Notes under the pieces: generated by a model
Databases searched by the model: none
What the model was told of the DNA's origin: nothing
What the model saw: the letters and a program-made list of their open reading frames with translations, nothing else
Part shown: piece by piece, positions 41,918-49,442 of the stretch
Position numbering within the stretch: position 1 is the first letter of the stretch
How the letters are laid out: each line of letters starts with the position of its first letter
Made by a program: the position numbers and the translations under genes
Assembly (NCBI RefSeq): GCF_034808145.1
Contig: NZ_JAXHGM010000015.1
Coordinates: 21,435-85,434 of the forward strand
Length of the DNA stretch: 64,000 bases
Direction of reading: 5' to 3'
DNA from: Halorubellus sp034808145
GTDB taxonomy: Archaea; Halobacteriota; Halobacteria; Halobacteriales; Natrialbaceae

Positions 41918-42518
41918 TGGAATCACACCAGATTCCGAAGGCGCTCACGCGCCGACACCGCGATGCTACTACATCGCGGTTTTCCGACGACAACGACCGA
42001 CAGAACCATCTGCGCGCTCTCGCTCGCGCCTTCGCGAGCGCCCTACCGGGCGCGAGCGAGAGCGCGCCTGCATGAGGTGGCCCCAACCAGCACCGCGCGC
42101 CGACCCGCCCGGAGCGAGCGGCCAGCGGAGAAAGCGTGGGGGGTGAGCAGCCACGCCGCGCAACCCCTCGCGCTTACCCGCTGGCGCCGAGGGCACATGC
42201 ACTTTAGCCCGGAACGGGCGCGGGCGGTGCGGAGAGCGCCCGCACGCCCGGAATGGTCGGTCGCGAGCGACGCGGAGGGCGGCAGCGGCGCGCGGGGCGG
42301 GCCGTTGCGTACACACCTGTCCAGCCGGCTGCGACACTCGGCGATCCAGCTACCGTCCTGGCGGACTTAGAAAGGGCGAGGCCGCCTCGGTCGTCCCCCG
42401 ACCCCGCAAGCACCGCAGGCACGAGGCGCGCAGCGGTGGTCGCGGGACGTCGAGCGGCCGAGGGCTTTCGGGTGTCGTCGCCGGCGCTGGGTGTTCGGCA
42501 TCGTTACTCGGAGGCCGG
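41918..42518. other. 600-bp GC-rich non-coding region with strong palindromes
   Basis: No credible gene on either strand. Holds the GGCGC-TCAC-GCGCC hairpin (41940-41953), a perfect 9-bp hairpin ACCGCGATG-CTACTA-CATCGCGGT (41957-41980) and the 19-bp inverted repeat described separately. The rest is extremely GC-rich. Possible roles are a transfer origin, replication origin or regulatory leader. Confidence 0.45.
42012..42067. repeat. perfect 19-bp inverted repeat
   Basis: GCGCGCTCTCGCTCGCGCC (42012-42030) and its exact complement (42049-42067), with an 18-bp centre that itself contains GCGAGCGCCC. It is by far the longest perfect palindrome I found in the window. Confidence 0.85.
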
Positions 42519-43088
42519 TTACTCTTCGAGACGGCGGAGCAATTGTGTGACGTACGGACTGTTCTCCCAGCTCCGATGGGGGCTGATCGTCGTGAGTAGC
42601 GTTCGAGCCGCCTCGTGGCTCAGATGCCCGTTCCGAGCGTAGTCGACGATGAGTCGCGGCGTCGGGACGATCCGCGGGCCCTGCAACACAGCGTGGATGA
42701 GTGGGAAGTTCGTCCCGCCGAACTCGTCGGTGAGAAACCCATCGACCCCGAGCGCGTTCGCAAGGACGATGCCATCAGTTTCGCCGTCATCGAGGCCGAA
42801 CGTCGGCCGAGAGTCTGGCGTTTCATCGCGGTCGTATGGATCTTCGACTGTGTAGTGGCTACGGGCTACGAGGACATTGTTCGCAGCCGCGGCGTGGATA
42901 TCTTGATACTGCGTGATGTCACGGAGTTCTGTAACGACTTCCGACGGCACGACCACGTCACACGACGTGAGCAGGTACTGGAACGGGTCCGGGGTGTCGG
43001 TACCGACGGTCGCGTCGGCACGGGGCACCGCAAGACTGACCAGCGCGCTGGTGTCGGCGACGACTGTTCGCAGTCGCCGGCCGCTCAT
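42519..43088 (-). CDS. PIN-domain protein, VapC-like toxin, 189 aa
   Basis: PIN active-site acids are seen in VVADTSALVSL (D12), VVVPSEVVTEL (Glu), LDDGETDGIVLANAL (Glu-x2-Asp) and GFLTDEFGG (Asp). PIN toxins cleave RNA. It overlaps the RHH gene upstream by 4 bp (ATGA), the classical toxin-antitoxin arrangement. It is longer than typical VapC (about 130 aa) because of an insert in the middle (NNVLVARSHYTVEDPYDRDE). Confidence 0.82.
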   Translation of the reverse strand: MSGRRLRTVVADTSALVSLAVPRADATVGTDTPDPFQYLLTSCDVVVPSEVVTELRDITQYQDIHAAAANNVLVARSHYTVEDPYDRDETPDSRPTFGLDDGETDGIVLANALGVDGFLTDEFGGTNFPLIHAVLQGPRIVPTPRLIVDYARNGHLSHEAARTLLTTISPHRSWENSPYVTQLLRRLEE

Positions 43089-43453
43089 CGCTCATCGTCG
43101 GCTGCGGGCTCAACCGCCGTCGCGTCGCCATCGTAGACGTCGACGTCGTCGGGGGCAGCGAGATCGAGTGGTTCATCTTCGAGGTCCGCTTTGAGAAGTC
43201 GGAAGCGCTGAGCAGTCTCGGCGCCGACCAACTGCTTGACCGTCTCGAACTCAAGCTGGTTGTCGTAGTACTTCGTCGCGACGAGTTCTTGGAACGTCTC
43301 GCTGTCGGCCGTGTCTTCGATGTACTCACGGATCGCCTCGACAAGCAGATCCGTCCGATCCTTGTCGAAGAGCTCCGCGATCGCATCTAGCCGGTCGACA
43401 AGATACTCCGGCGACTGGAAATGGACTCGTCGCGGGTCATCGCTTGCGCTCAT
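43085..43453 (-). CDS. ribbon-helix-helix antitoxin, 122 aa
   Basis: RRVHFQSPEYLVDRLDAIAE, then LFDKDRTDLLVEAIREYIED is a ribbon-helix-helix fold, with a C-terminal tail (LLKADLEDEPLDLAAPDDVD) that probably wraps the toxin. ATG 43453 follows directly on a cluster of TTGCACA-type sites, so it likely represses its own operon. The codons further upstream lie inside these sites and are unlikely to be translated. Confidence 0.78.
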   Translation of the reverse strand: MSASDDPRRVHFQSPEYLVDRLDAIAELFDKDRTDLLVEAIREYIEDTADSETFQELVATKYYDNQLEFETVKQLVGAETAQRFRLLKADLEDEPLDLAAPDDVDVYDGDATAVEPAADDER

Positions 43454-43454
43454 T

Positions 43455-43515
43455 CTATGTGCAAGTTCTGCACATAGATGGATAACCGTTTCGGCGTTTG
43501 CACAAAGCTTGCACA
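43455..43515. promoter_or_regulatory. operator cluster of the PIN/RHH operon
   Basis: A perfect dyad CTATGTGC-N7-GCACATAG (43455-43462, 43470-43477) plus direct repeats TTGCACA at 43498-43504 and 43509-43515. Four related half-sites within 61 bp immediately upstream of ATG 43453 fit binding of two RHH dimers or tetramers. Confidence 0.65.
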
Positions 43516-43545
43516 TCGAGGGGTTGACGGACCGTCCGGCCAGTC

Positions 43546-43875
43546 TCAGCCGTCGTCCTGTGCGTTCAACTCCTCGAGGAACCAGCTGGCTGCGGTCCCG
43601 ATCCGAACGCCGTCGACATTACGCATCTCAAGACCGTTCGTGGCGGTCCGGAACGGTTCGTTGTCGACGAGAACGCGGTGGATGACTGTGCGGACAGGTT
43701 CGGTCCCGTAGGTATCGATAACGGTCGCCATCGTCCCGTCGAAATGCGCATCCTCGTGCTCCGTTCGCGGGTTCTGCGCCCGGTGGACCACGAGGTCGAT
43801 CACATCGTCGACCGATGCGTGGTCAGGATCCCCGGTTTGCTCACGAACGTTATAACGGGGCTCTGTATCAGACAT
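43546..43875 (-). CDS. conserved haloarchaeal hypothetical protein, 109 aa
   Basis: An acidic protein: DDVIDLVVHRAQNPRTEHED, then FDGTMATVIDTYGTEPVRTV, then IGTAASWFLEELNAQ. ATG 43875. No catalytic motif. It lies 6 bp downstream of the zinc-ribbon gene in the same direction, so it is likely in one operon that runs from 44931. Confidence 0.6.
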   Translation of the reverse strand: MSDTEPRYNVREQTGDPDHASVDDVIDLVVHRAQNPRTEHEDAHFDGTMATVIDTYGTEPVRTVIHRVLVDNEPFRTATNGLEMRNVDGVRIGTAASWFLEELNAQDDG

Positions 43876-43881
43876 ATCCAG

Positions 43882-44241
43882 TCACTCAGTGGCATTGCCG
43901 TCCGTATCAGTCGTCACTGGGTCGGCTCTTCGTTGCCGGCGGGTCTCTGTAAGGAGTTCCTCGAGCGTTGCGACCTGATCGATCTCCGCGAGTTCATCGG
44001 TGATCTCGTCGATGAGGGCGGCTCGCTCGACGGCAGTCTGGTCGCCTGCGGTTGTGTCGACCGATTCAATGCGGAGCTGCCGCGTTTCGTGCCAGCCACA
44101 GTCCCAACAGTCTCGGGTCACCTCGATACGCTCATCCTCTTCTGCTGCAAGGACTGCGTCGGACAGCGACGTCGAAAGCGGCCGGTCCGGTCCGACCTCG
44201 AGGGTGACTGTAGAGCCGCATGCGGGGCAGTCCATAGGCAT
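43882..44241 (-). CDS. zinc-ribbon protein, 119 aa
   Basis: CPACGSTVTL and CWDCGWHETRQ form a ribbon with a long acidic loop between. The C-terminal half is a charged helix (LIDEITDELAEIDQVATLEE). ATG 44241, with a second at 44235. Function unknown. Confidence 0.6.
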   Translation of the reverse strand: MPMDCPACGSTVTLEVGPDRPLSTSLSDAVLAAEEDERIEVTRDCWDCGWHETRQLRIESVDTTAGDQTAVERAALIDEITDELAEIDQVATLEELLTETRRQRRADPVTTDTDGNATE

Positions 44242-44314
44242 CCTGAGGAGCCCTCACCTGTTGAAGATAGTGGACCTACCGCCGTGTCACCTATGTCGAC
44301 GACTCCTCGGTGCG

Positions 44315-44641
44315 TCAGTCCGTGACGATGTGCGCCCCGAGGTCGCGCGTCCAGTATGGCGCGAGCCCGCCGGGACTACAGCGAGCGCACAGTTGCAATG
44401 GGCCTTCCAGATGCCCCAATTCGACCCGGAACCGGGTGAGCGCCGCGAGCGTGTCAACGACGAGTCCACAGCCGTCACAGGCGACGTGATCGCGCTCGTC
44501 GGGATCCGGCTCCGTCTGAATCGCGCAGTCCACGCAGATCGGGTGGGTGACCCGCTCGTCTTGCCCCCAGGTGTGGGCCTCGCCAGTCTCGGTACCGGGC
44601 GGGGCGTGGCAGAACGCACAGCCGACGAGGGTCTGCTGCAT
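44315..44641 (-). CDS. zinc-binding protein with three CxxC pairs, 108 aa
   Basis: CAFCHAPPGTETGEAHTWG, HPICVDCAIQTEPDPDERDH, ACDGCGLVVD and LCARCSPGG give four Cys pairs, enough for two zinc sites. I recognise the family as haloarchaeal and plasmid-associated but cannot name a function. Its ATG (44641) overlaps the stop of the previous gene (TGATG), so the two are coupled. Confidence 0.66.
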   Translation of the reverse strand: MQQTLVGCAFCHAPPGTETGEAHTWGQDERVTHPICVDCAIQTEPDPDERDHVACDGCGLVVDTLAALTRFRVELGHLEGPLQLCARCSPGGLAPYWTRDLGAHIVTD

Positions 44642-44931
44642 CACTCGGCCTCCGCGTCGGCGTCGCGGCCGGCCATCCAGCCACGGTGGAAGACGGCCAG
44701 CTGTGTCGTCGATTCGAACGTGGTGCCGCTCGGTTCGTGAACCAGAACTTGATCCTCAGGAACTGGAGTGACGATGTCCGTGTCGATGAGCTCGCTGACC
44801 AGGCGCTGGGCCGTCGTGTCGTCGACGTCCGCCGTGTCAACCCGGGCGGCGTCACGGTCCTGAGAGAGCAGTTCTTTCTCGAACTGTTCGTAGTCGCGAC
44901 TCGTGTCGTCGTGCGGATCGGGACAAGGCAT
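44641..44931 (-). CDS. hypothetical acidic protein, 96 aa
   Basis: PDPHDDTSRDYEQFEKELLS, AQRLVSELIDTDIVTPVPED and a tail QLAVFHRGWMAGRD. First gene of a short operon (44931 to 43546). ATG 44931, with a hairpin 10 bp upstream. Function unknown. Confidence 0.58.
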   Translation of the reverse strand: MPCPDPHDDTSRDYEQFEKELLSQDRDAARVDTADVDDTTAQRLVSELIDTDIVTPVPEDQVLVHEPSGTTFESTTQLAVFHRGWMAGRDADAEAE

Positions 44932-44941
44932 GGTGAGTCAC

Positions 44942-44980
44942 GCAGCGCACCCTGTCGCGCGCTGCACGCCTCCCGGCGTG
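44942..44980 (-). promoter_or_regulatory. leader hairpins upstream of 44931
   Basis: GCAGCGC (44942-44948) pairs with GCGCTGC (44959-44965), and the loop starts ACCCTGTC, close to the ACCCATC loops. A second hairpin, GCACGCC-TCCC-GGCGTGC, overlaps at about 44963-44980. Confidence 0.55.
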
Positions 44981-45061
44981 CACGAGAAACAGCGTTCTCG
45001 TGCGCACACCAGAACGCTCCGCGTTCTGGGGACGCCGACAAACAGTCAGGAGTGACAGCGT

Positions 45062-45607
45062 CTAGTCCGGTCGGGGATCGCGATAGCCGATGACGGCGAC
45101 GTCGTCGATGAACAGGACGCCCTTCACGAAGTCGAGCTTGGTCAGACTGTGCTGGTACAGGTTATGCCGACCCAGGTAGTTTACTGGCACCACCAGACAG
45201 CCGAACTCGATCTTCGGCCGGCCGTCCTTCTGGGTGCGGTACCCCCTCTGGAACTTGAGGAGGTCATCGCTGACGTTCTTCCGCTCGCTCTTCTCGACCT
45301 CGATGGCGATGCGGGCGTCGGCGTCGTAGAGATCGACGCTGTAGTTAAACCCCTGATGCGCCCAGAGCTTGCAGTTCGGGTTGTAGCCGCCGGCGGCGTC
45401 CCCTTCGTACTCGTACTGCGAGAGCCCGTCGGCGATGGCGGCATCGAACCCACCGACCTCCGTGTGTTTCGTCGAGCCGTCGAAGACACTGGCCGGGACA
45501 GCTTCGACGGCCGCCCGAATCGACGCCAGCGCATCGTCCGGAAACACCTCAGACGAGGTTTGAGTACGCCGCTCGCTTAGTTTGGTGACCTCCTCGACGA
45601 CGACCAT
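45062..45607 (-). CDS. putative PD-(D/E)XK nuclease, BglII-like layout, 181 aa
   Basis: The segment YSVDLYDADARIAIEVEKSE, then RKNVSDDLLKFQRGYRTQKD and IEFGCLVVPVNYLG has the D…E-x-E/K pattern followed by a long helix and a hydrophobic strand, seen in BglII/BstYI-like endonucleases. No methylase is adjacent, so it is either solitary or part of plasmid maintenance. A TTTTATCG box lies 27 bp upstream of ATG 45607 and the bipartite repeat 132 bp upstream. Confidence 0.5.
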   Translation of the reverse strand: MVVVEEVTKLSERRTQTSSEVFPDDALASIRAAVEAVPASVFDGSTKHTEVGGFDAAIADGLSQYEYEGDAAGGYNPNCKLWAHQGFNYSVDLYDADARIAIEVEKSERKNVSDDLLKFQRGYRTQKDGRPKIEFGCLVVPVNYLGRHNLYQHSLTKLDFVKGVLFIDDVAVIGYRDPRPD

Positions 45608-45738
45608 ACTCGCTCTCGAGGAGTAGCGGCCCGATAAAACCCGTCGCGACCGCCGTTCGAGCCGACCTGTCGACAGGATTCACTCACTCGAAGAGTCGGG
45701 CGGTGGGTGGGGGTGAGGGAGTGGATCCAGTCCTAGTG

Positions 45739-45780
45739 TTAACCAACACTGTGTCGGTATCGATTCGGAATGTTGGTTAA
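45739..45780. promoter_or_regulatory. bipartite inverted repeat TTAACCAAC-N24-GTTGGTTAA, copy 2
   Basis: Arms at 45739-45747 and 45772-45780, spacer exactly 24 bp (the arms extend by one base, A and T, inside the spacer). It lies between the end of 45790-46230 and the start of 45062-45607. Confidence 0.75.
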
Positions 45781-45789
45781 GCCTAACCG

Positions 45790-46230
45790 CTACGGCGTTC
45801 GGAGCTCTCGAACTGGCTTCACGACGAAGGTGTCTGACTCGCTGGTTGCTCTCTCACCTGACTGCTCCGTTGACGTCGGGGGCGACCGCGTGAGCTGAGT
45901 GATGAGCTCGTCGCGAACGGTTCGTCGGGGGGTGGTGGTCTCGTGCCAGCCCAGTCGGTCGTCGAAGTGCCGTTTCTGGAACTGCTCGCCGACGTCGTCG
46001 GCGGCGACGTACTGCGTCCGCGTCGACCGCCCGACCTGGTGGGTGGTGAAGACGGCGCCCACGGTCTCGTGCGTGAGCTCGACGAGAGCACACTCCACGA
46101 GGGCGACGACCGACGCGTGATCCCGGTCGGTCGGAACCGTCATCTCGAGGTCCGCCCACGGCGCCTCACCATCAGTGCTAGTTGCTGCGTGATCCGCTGC
46201 TCGTGTCTTGCTGCGTTGTTCCGAAGCCAT
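45790..46230 (-). CDS. hypothetical protein, 146 aa
   Basis: Predicted globular part ASVVALVECALVELTHETVG, AVFTTHQVGRSTRTQYVAAD and LGWHETTTPRRTVRDELITQ between disordered ends. ATG 46230. No motif recognised. A leader hairpin is 21 bp upstream. Confidence 0.55.
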   Translation of the reverse strand: MASEQRSKTRAADHAATSTDGEAPWADLEMTVPTDRDHASVVALVECALVELTHETVGAVFTTHQVGRSTRTQYVAADDVGEQFQKRHFDDRLGWHETTTPRRTVRDELITQLTRSPPTSTEQSGERATSESDTFVVKPVRELRTP

Positions 46231-46251
46231 CGTCTATCGGGGGCACGTGAT

Positions 46252-46279
46252 GCGCCCCGCCACCCCCTCGCGGGGGCGA
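46252..46279 (-). promoter_or_regulatory. leader hairpin, related type
   Basis: CGCCCC (46253-46258) pairs with GGGGCG (46273-46278). The inner part can also fold as CCCCC-TCGC-GGGGG. It is followed distally by ATAGACACC and lies 21 bp upstream of ATG 46230. Confidence 0.5.
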
Positions 46280-46771
46280 TAGACACCACCAAAACGCACC
46301 CGTTCAATCTATGCGCTAAATCTGATACTTCCGTAGGTCCGCTACCCCTGTGATGGCCCCTCGGCCTGAGAGAGCCGGCGGCCTTCGCACATTGCATATC
46401 GCCTCTTTCTTTGGACGAAAACCGCGATATGCAAGACACTATAACGGCATCAAATCGAAGAAGAACCTCGTCGGGCCGATTTGACGGCGTAGAAAGTACC
46501 TCGACGAGTTCCGGAATAACTCTGTGGTTTCAAAATTTGCTCGACGGCGGGGTAACAAAGGTGATATCGGCGATATCCGACTTCTTTGGGGTCACTGCTT
46601 CACCTATTCTGACCCCCTCGAGGTTGTCCGTCTCGACATTTCGAATTGTGGATTACCCCCGATTCTCTCGATTCTGGACGTGTTAGACGCTGAGAATTGC
46701 TCGACGAGGATTCAGAAGGGAGTGTCCTTGGTCTGCAAACAATTCTCGACAATCTGAGGGAAGACTATGAT
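46280..46771. other. 490-bp non-coding region next to the primase genes, possible replication origin
   Basis: Contains the bipartite inverted repeat TTGCATATCGC-N21-GCGATATGCAA (46392-46402 and 46424-46434) and several related short repeats in the right half (TTGCTCGACG near 46546 and 46698, AATTGCTCAGCG near 46775). It is less GC-rich than the neighbours. No gene is convincing. Repeats beside a primase pair fit an origin, but I see no canonical haloarchaeal ORB element. Confidence 0.4.
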
Positions 46772-48298
46772 TTAGAATTGCTCAGCGGGACCGGCGGACT
46801 GCTCGTCCACTTGCTCGTACATCTCATCCGGGAACGGGAGGCTGCCCCAGATTGAGTAGGGACACTGGTCCTGGCCGATACAGTAGCGCTGTAGATCGTC
46901 GTTATCACAGTTCATCGGCAACGGCGGGTCGCCGTCGATCGTGTTCGAGAACTCGTAGCGAACCTGGTATTCGGTCTCCTGCTCGTCGTACCACGGCCAC
47001 CGGGAGAAAACGTCCTTGAGGTCCGCGACGATCTCGTCGAGGCTGCTGTCCTGATACTGCGGCAGCCACATCACCATCCGCGCGAAGTTGTAGAGGTCCT
47101 TCCGGACGGGCTTCTTCTCGTGTAGCCGCTCCTCCATATTCGCCATACAGGGAAGTTCGAAGAGGTCCTCGATCTCTCGCACTTCAATCTGTTCGGCGCC
47201 GGTTCCGGCTCGTCCGATTCGGTACGTATTGACGCGCCCGTCGCGGTCGATCGTGACGGCCGAGTGGGGCTCGTGGTCGGCCAGCGTCTTCGCGAGACTG
47301 CTCGGACTCGATATCCAGTCCGTTACAGAGGATTCCCACTCATCCTCGGCGTCGTACGCTTCGACCGCTCGGTAGAGCTCTTTCGCCGTGTGGAACTCGC
47401 CCTTTTGCGCCACGTCGTTGGGCGCGTCACTCAGGGCCCGCCGGAGGACTCGGATCGTCCGCTCCCCACGGTCCCAGTTCCGCCAGATTCGCTCGTGATG
47501 GCCGGTCTCGAGGAAGCGGTCGATCCGCTCCGTAATCGCCGACTCGTTCGTGGTCAGCCACGATAGCTGGTCATCGGAGAGTCCGTCTTCTTGCACCCGC
47601 AGGAGCTTCTTGAACGCCCGCTCAGCGTAGTTCCGATACTTGCTGTCGAAATCACCGACCGGGACGTACAGGTTGTTGTCCTTCACTCGCGTCAGTATCT
47701 CCCCGCCATCGTCACTCCCCGTCGATGACTCGCCCTCCGCTCGAACGAGACATTTGCGCGACGCCGCCGCCATCGGGATTTCGAGGTACAGGCCCTCCCC
47801 GAACTCCGGCATCTCCGTGATACCCGTACAGACCCGACCCGGATGCGGGCCATCCTCACCGGGCTCCTTGCTGTACAGCACGTCGGCGATGTCCTGCTGG
47901 AGTGACCCATCGCCGTGGGCGCGGATGAGGGAGGCGAGATTGTTGACGTACAACTCTCGGATGTCGTAGAGCACCTGGATGTTCCGGGGCGACGCGTGCT
48001 CGAACTTCGGGTGCTCTTTCACACAGATCGCACTCAACGTCGCGAGCACGGCAAGCGTCCCTGGCTCGTCGACGAACGGATCCTTGGCGGCCTCGGCACG
48101 AACCTGCTCTTTGAACGCCGCCGTCCCGAACCGCTCGACGTCGTTCACGAGGTCCTCGGGTTGGTCCTCGCCGTCGACGACGTATCGGTTGTAGCCACGC
48201 GTAAACAGCTGGTTGATGCGGGTCTCACCGTACTCCAGCGGGAGTGCCGCAACCCGATACGCCATGTCCTCGTCGTCGGTGGGGGTACTCGGGTTCAT
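46772..48298 (-). CDS. primase large subunit (PriL)-like protein, 508 aa
   Basis: PriL regulates and loads the catalytic primase subunit and carries an Fe-S cluster. Here the C-terminal part has the four cysteines in the PriL order: LPCMANM (C384), MNCDNDD (C464), RYCIG (C473) and DQCPYS (C479), with YQVRYEF between as in the family. The N-terminal half is helical. It overlaps the PriS-like gene by 4 bp (ATGA). Divergent from the chromosomal type, so probably a plasmid-specific primase. Confidence 0.75.
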   Translation of the reverse strand: MNPSTPTDDEDMAYRVAALPLEYGETRINQLFTRGYNRYVVDGEDQPEDLVNDVERFGTAAFKEQVRAEAAKDPFVDEPGTLAVLATLSAICVKEHPKFEHASPRNIQVLYDIRELYVNNLASLIRAHGDGSLQQDIADVLYSKEPGEDGPHPGRVCTGITEMPEFGEGLYLEIPMAAASRKCLVRAEGESSTGSDDGGEILTRVKDNNLYVPVGDFDSKYRNYAERAFKKLLRVQEDGLSDDQLSWLTTNESAITERIDRFLETGHHERIWRNWDRGERTIRVLRRALSDAPNDVAQKGEFHTAKELYRAVEAYDAEDEWESSVTDWISSPSSLAKTLADHEPHSAVTIDRDGRVNTYRIGRAGTGAEQIEVREIEDLFELPCMANMEERLHEKKPVRKDLYNFARMVMWLPQYQDSSLDEIVADLKDVFSRWPWYDEQETEYQVRYEFSNTIDGDPPLPMNCDNDDLQRYCIGQDQCPYSIWGSLPFPDEMYEQVDEQSAGPAEQF

Positions 48299-49179
48299 TC
48301 GTCGATCACCTCGGGTGTCGCCGACCGAACGTCGAACGCCGGGCTCTCGATTGGTTGAACGATGCTACAGACGTCGGCGTGCAGCGAGTAGGGCAGGCGA
48401 GCGACACGCCGGCGGTCGGCCGTCACGACGGGGTCGATCGGGATGTCGTATGTCTCGAGGAGGAGGTCGTTCAACACCTCGCGGCTCTGCTCGTCGTATC
48501 GGTGCGCCGGGTCGGTATCCAGCAGGTAGACGTGGACCCCCTGCCCGCTGTACACGACCATCGTCTCCTCGGCGTCGAAATCGTCCTCGAAGATATCCCT
48601 CAGCTCGAACCCGTACTCGATGGCGCGGTCGATGTCTTCGAAGGCGTACGGATACCCCTCGGGAGCGGCGTCGAGGATACCCGCAGCATCGAGAAGCGCA
48701 TCGTCGTCCTGATCCTCGACGTCCGCCGACACCAGCTCCTCCGCTCTGTCTCGGGCGATCTCTTTCGCGTCGATGTCGACGAGGAGGACCCAGGGTCGTT
48801 CCCAGTGATCCAGTGCGTAGTAGACGGCGTCGGGCTGTGGGTCCGGTTGCTCCAGTACCTCCGGATCAGCGAGTGCGAACTCGCTCCGCCCCAGCGGGTC
48901 GTTGCGGGCTGGATGCCGAATGAACTCGACAACGTCCTCGAAGTCGTCGAATTCGGGCGTCGTTCGGTCGCCCGACGCATCTGTTTGCCACGTATCCCGC
49001 CGGATGAAGTCCTTGTCCGGCACCTCGTCTTTGCGAACCGGGTGGGACTCGTGGAAGGCGATGGCGTACTGTTTCGGGCCGGTCGCCGTGATGAATTCCG
49101 GCAGGTCATCCAGATAGCCTGGGAACTCCTCGGCGTAGTAGGCGTAAATCTCCTCGCGGGTCGCCTGTCGCCAGGTCAT
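48295..49179 (-). CDS. archaeo-eukaryotic primase small subunit (PriS)-like protein, 294 aa
   Basis: The AEP catalytic acids are in WVLLVDIDAKEI (D135, D137). The SGQGVHVYLLD stretch (211-221) matches the SGRGxHxW/Y motif, and RRVARLPYSLHADV (257-270) matches R-x-P-x-SLH. The protein should make RNA/DNA primers for plasmid replication with the PriL-like partner. ATG 49179. Upstream lies the small RHH gene of the TnpB element. Confidence 0.8.
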   Translation of the reverse strand: MTWRQATREEIYAYYAEEFPGYLDDLPEFITATGPKQYAIAFHESHPVRKDEVPDKDFIRRDTWQTDASGDRTTPEFDDFEDVVEFIRHPARNDPLGRSEFALADPEVLEQPDPQPDAVYYALDHWERPWVLLVDIDAKEIARDRAEELVSADVEDQDDDALLDAAGILDAAPEGYPYAFEDIDRAIEYGFELRDIFEDDFDAEETMVVYSGQGVHVYLLDTDPAHRYDEQSREVLNDLLLETYDIPIDPVVTADRRRVARLPYSLHADVCSIVQPIESPAFDVRSATPEVIDE

Positions 49180-49249
49180 CTTTCCTCTAGTGGGAGATGG
49201 CGCCGTTCATGGTGCAGATGACTCCCCCAATTGGCTGATTGTCGGCCCT

Positions 49250-49384
49250 CTACGAGTCCTCGCGTTCCAAGCACTTCGCGCCTTCGAGCATCAGCCCCTT
49301 CCAGGTGTAACCGCGTTCGTCCTTGAGTTCGGTGAGGCGCTCGTGCTGGTCGTCGCTTACTGTGAACCGGACTTCTTTTCCCAT
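49250..49384 (-). CDS. small ribbon-helix-helix-like protein, 44 aa
   Basis: MGKEVRFTVSDDQHERLTEL followed by KDERGYTWKGLMLEGAKCLE: a strand, two helices and a short tail. ATG 49382-49384, stop at 49250. It diverges from tnpB with only 58 bp between the starts. I recognise near-identical short proteins from haloarchaeal genomes. A regulator of tnpB or its RNA is plausible (inference). Confidence 0.65.
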   Translation of the reverse strand: MGKEVRFTVSDDQHERLTELKDERGYTWKGLMLEGAKCLEREDS

Positions 49385-49442
49385 ACATACGTGAGTTTAC
49401 CGTGTTCTTTTTGTGTGTTACGGTGCTACTGTTCACCGTCGG

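Noticed and set aside
41117..42370. Long plus-strand open frame (417 codons) across the OB-fold gene and the palindrome region
   Set aside because: Arg-rich, low-complexity, antisense to a convincing OB-fold gene. No start context or conserved feature.
14831..46279. Leader hairpins as a CRISPR array or as terminators
   Set aside because: They are dispersed singly, with no spacers, and sit upstream of starts rather than after stops. No U-run follows the stem in gene direction.
46411..46686. Plus-strand frame of 91 codons in the region next to PriL
   Set aside because: No recognisable domain, Ser/Thr-rich, and overlaps repeats. Treated as non-coding.
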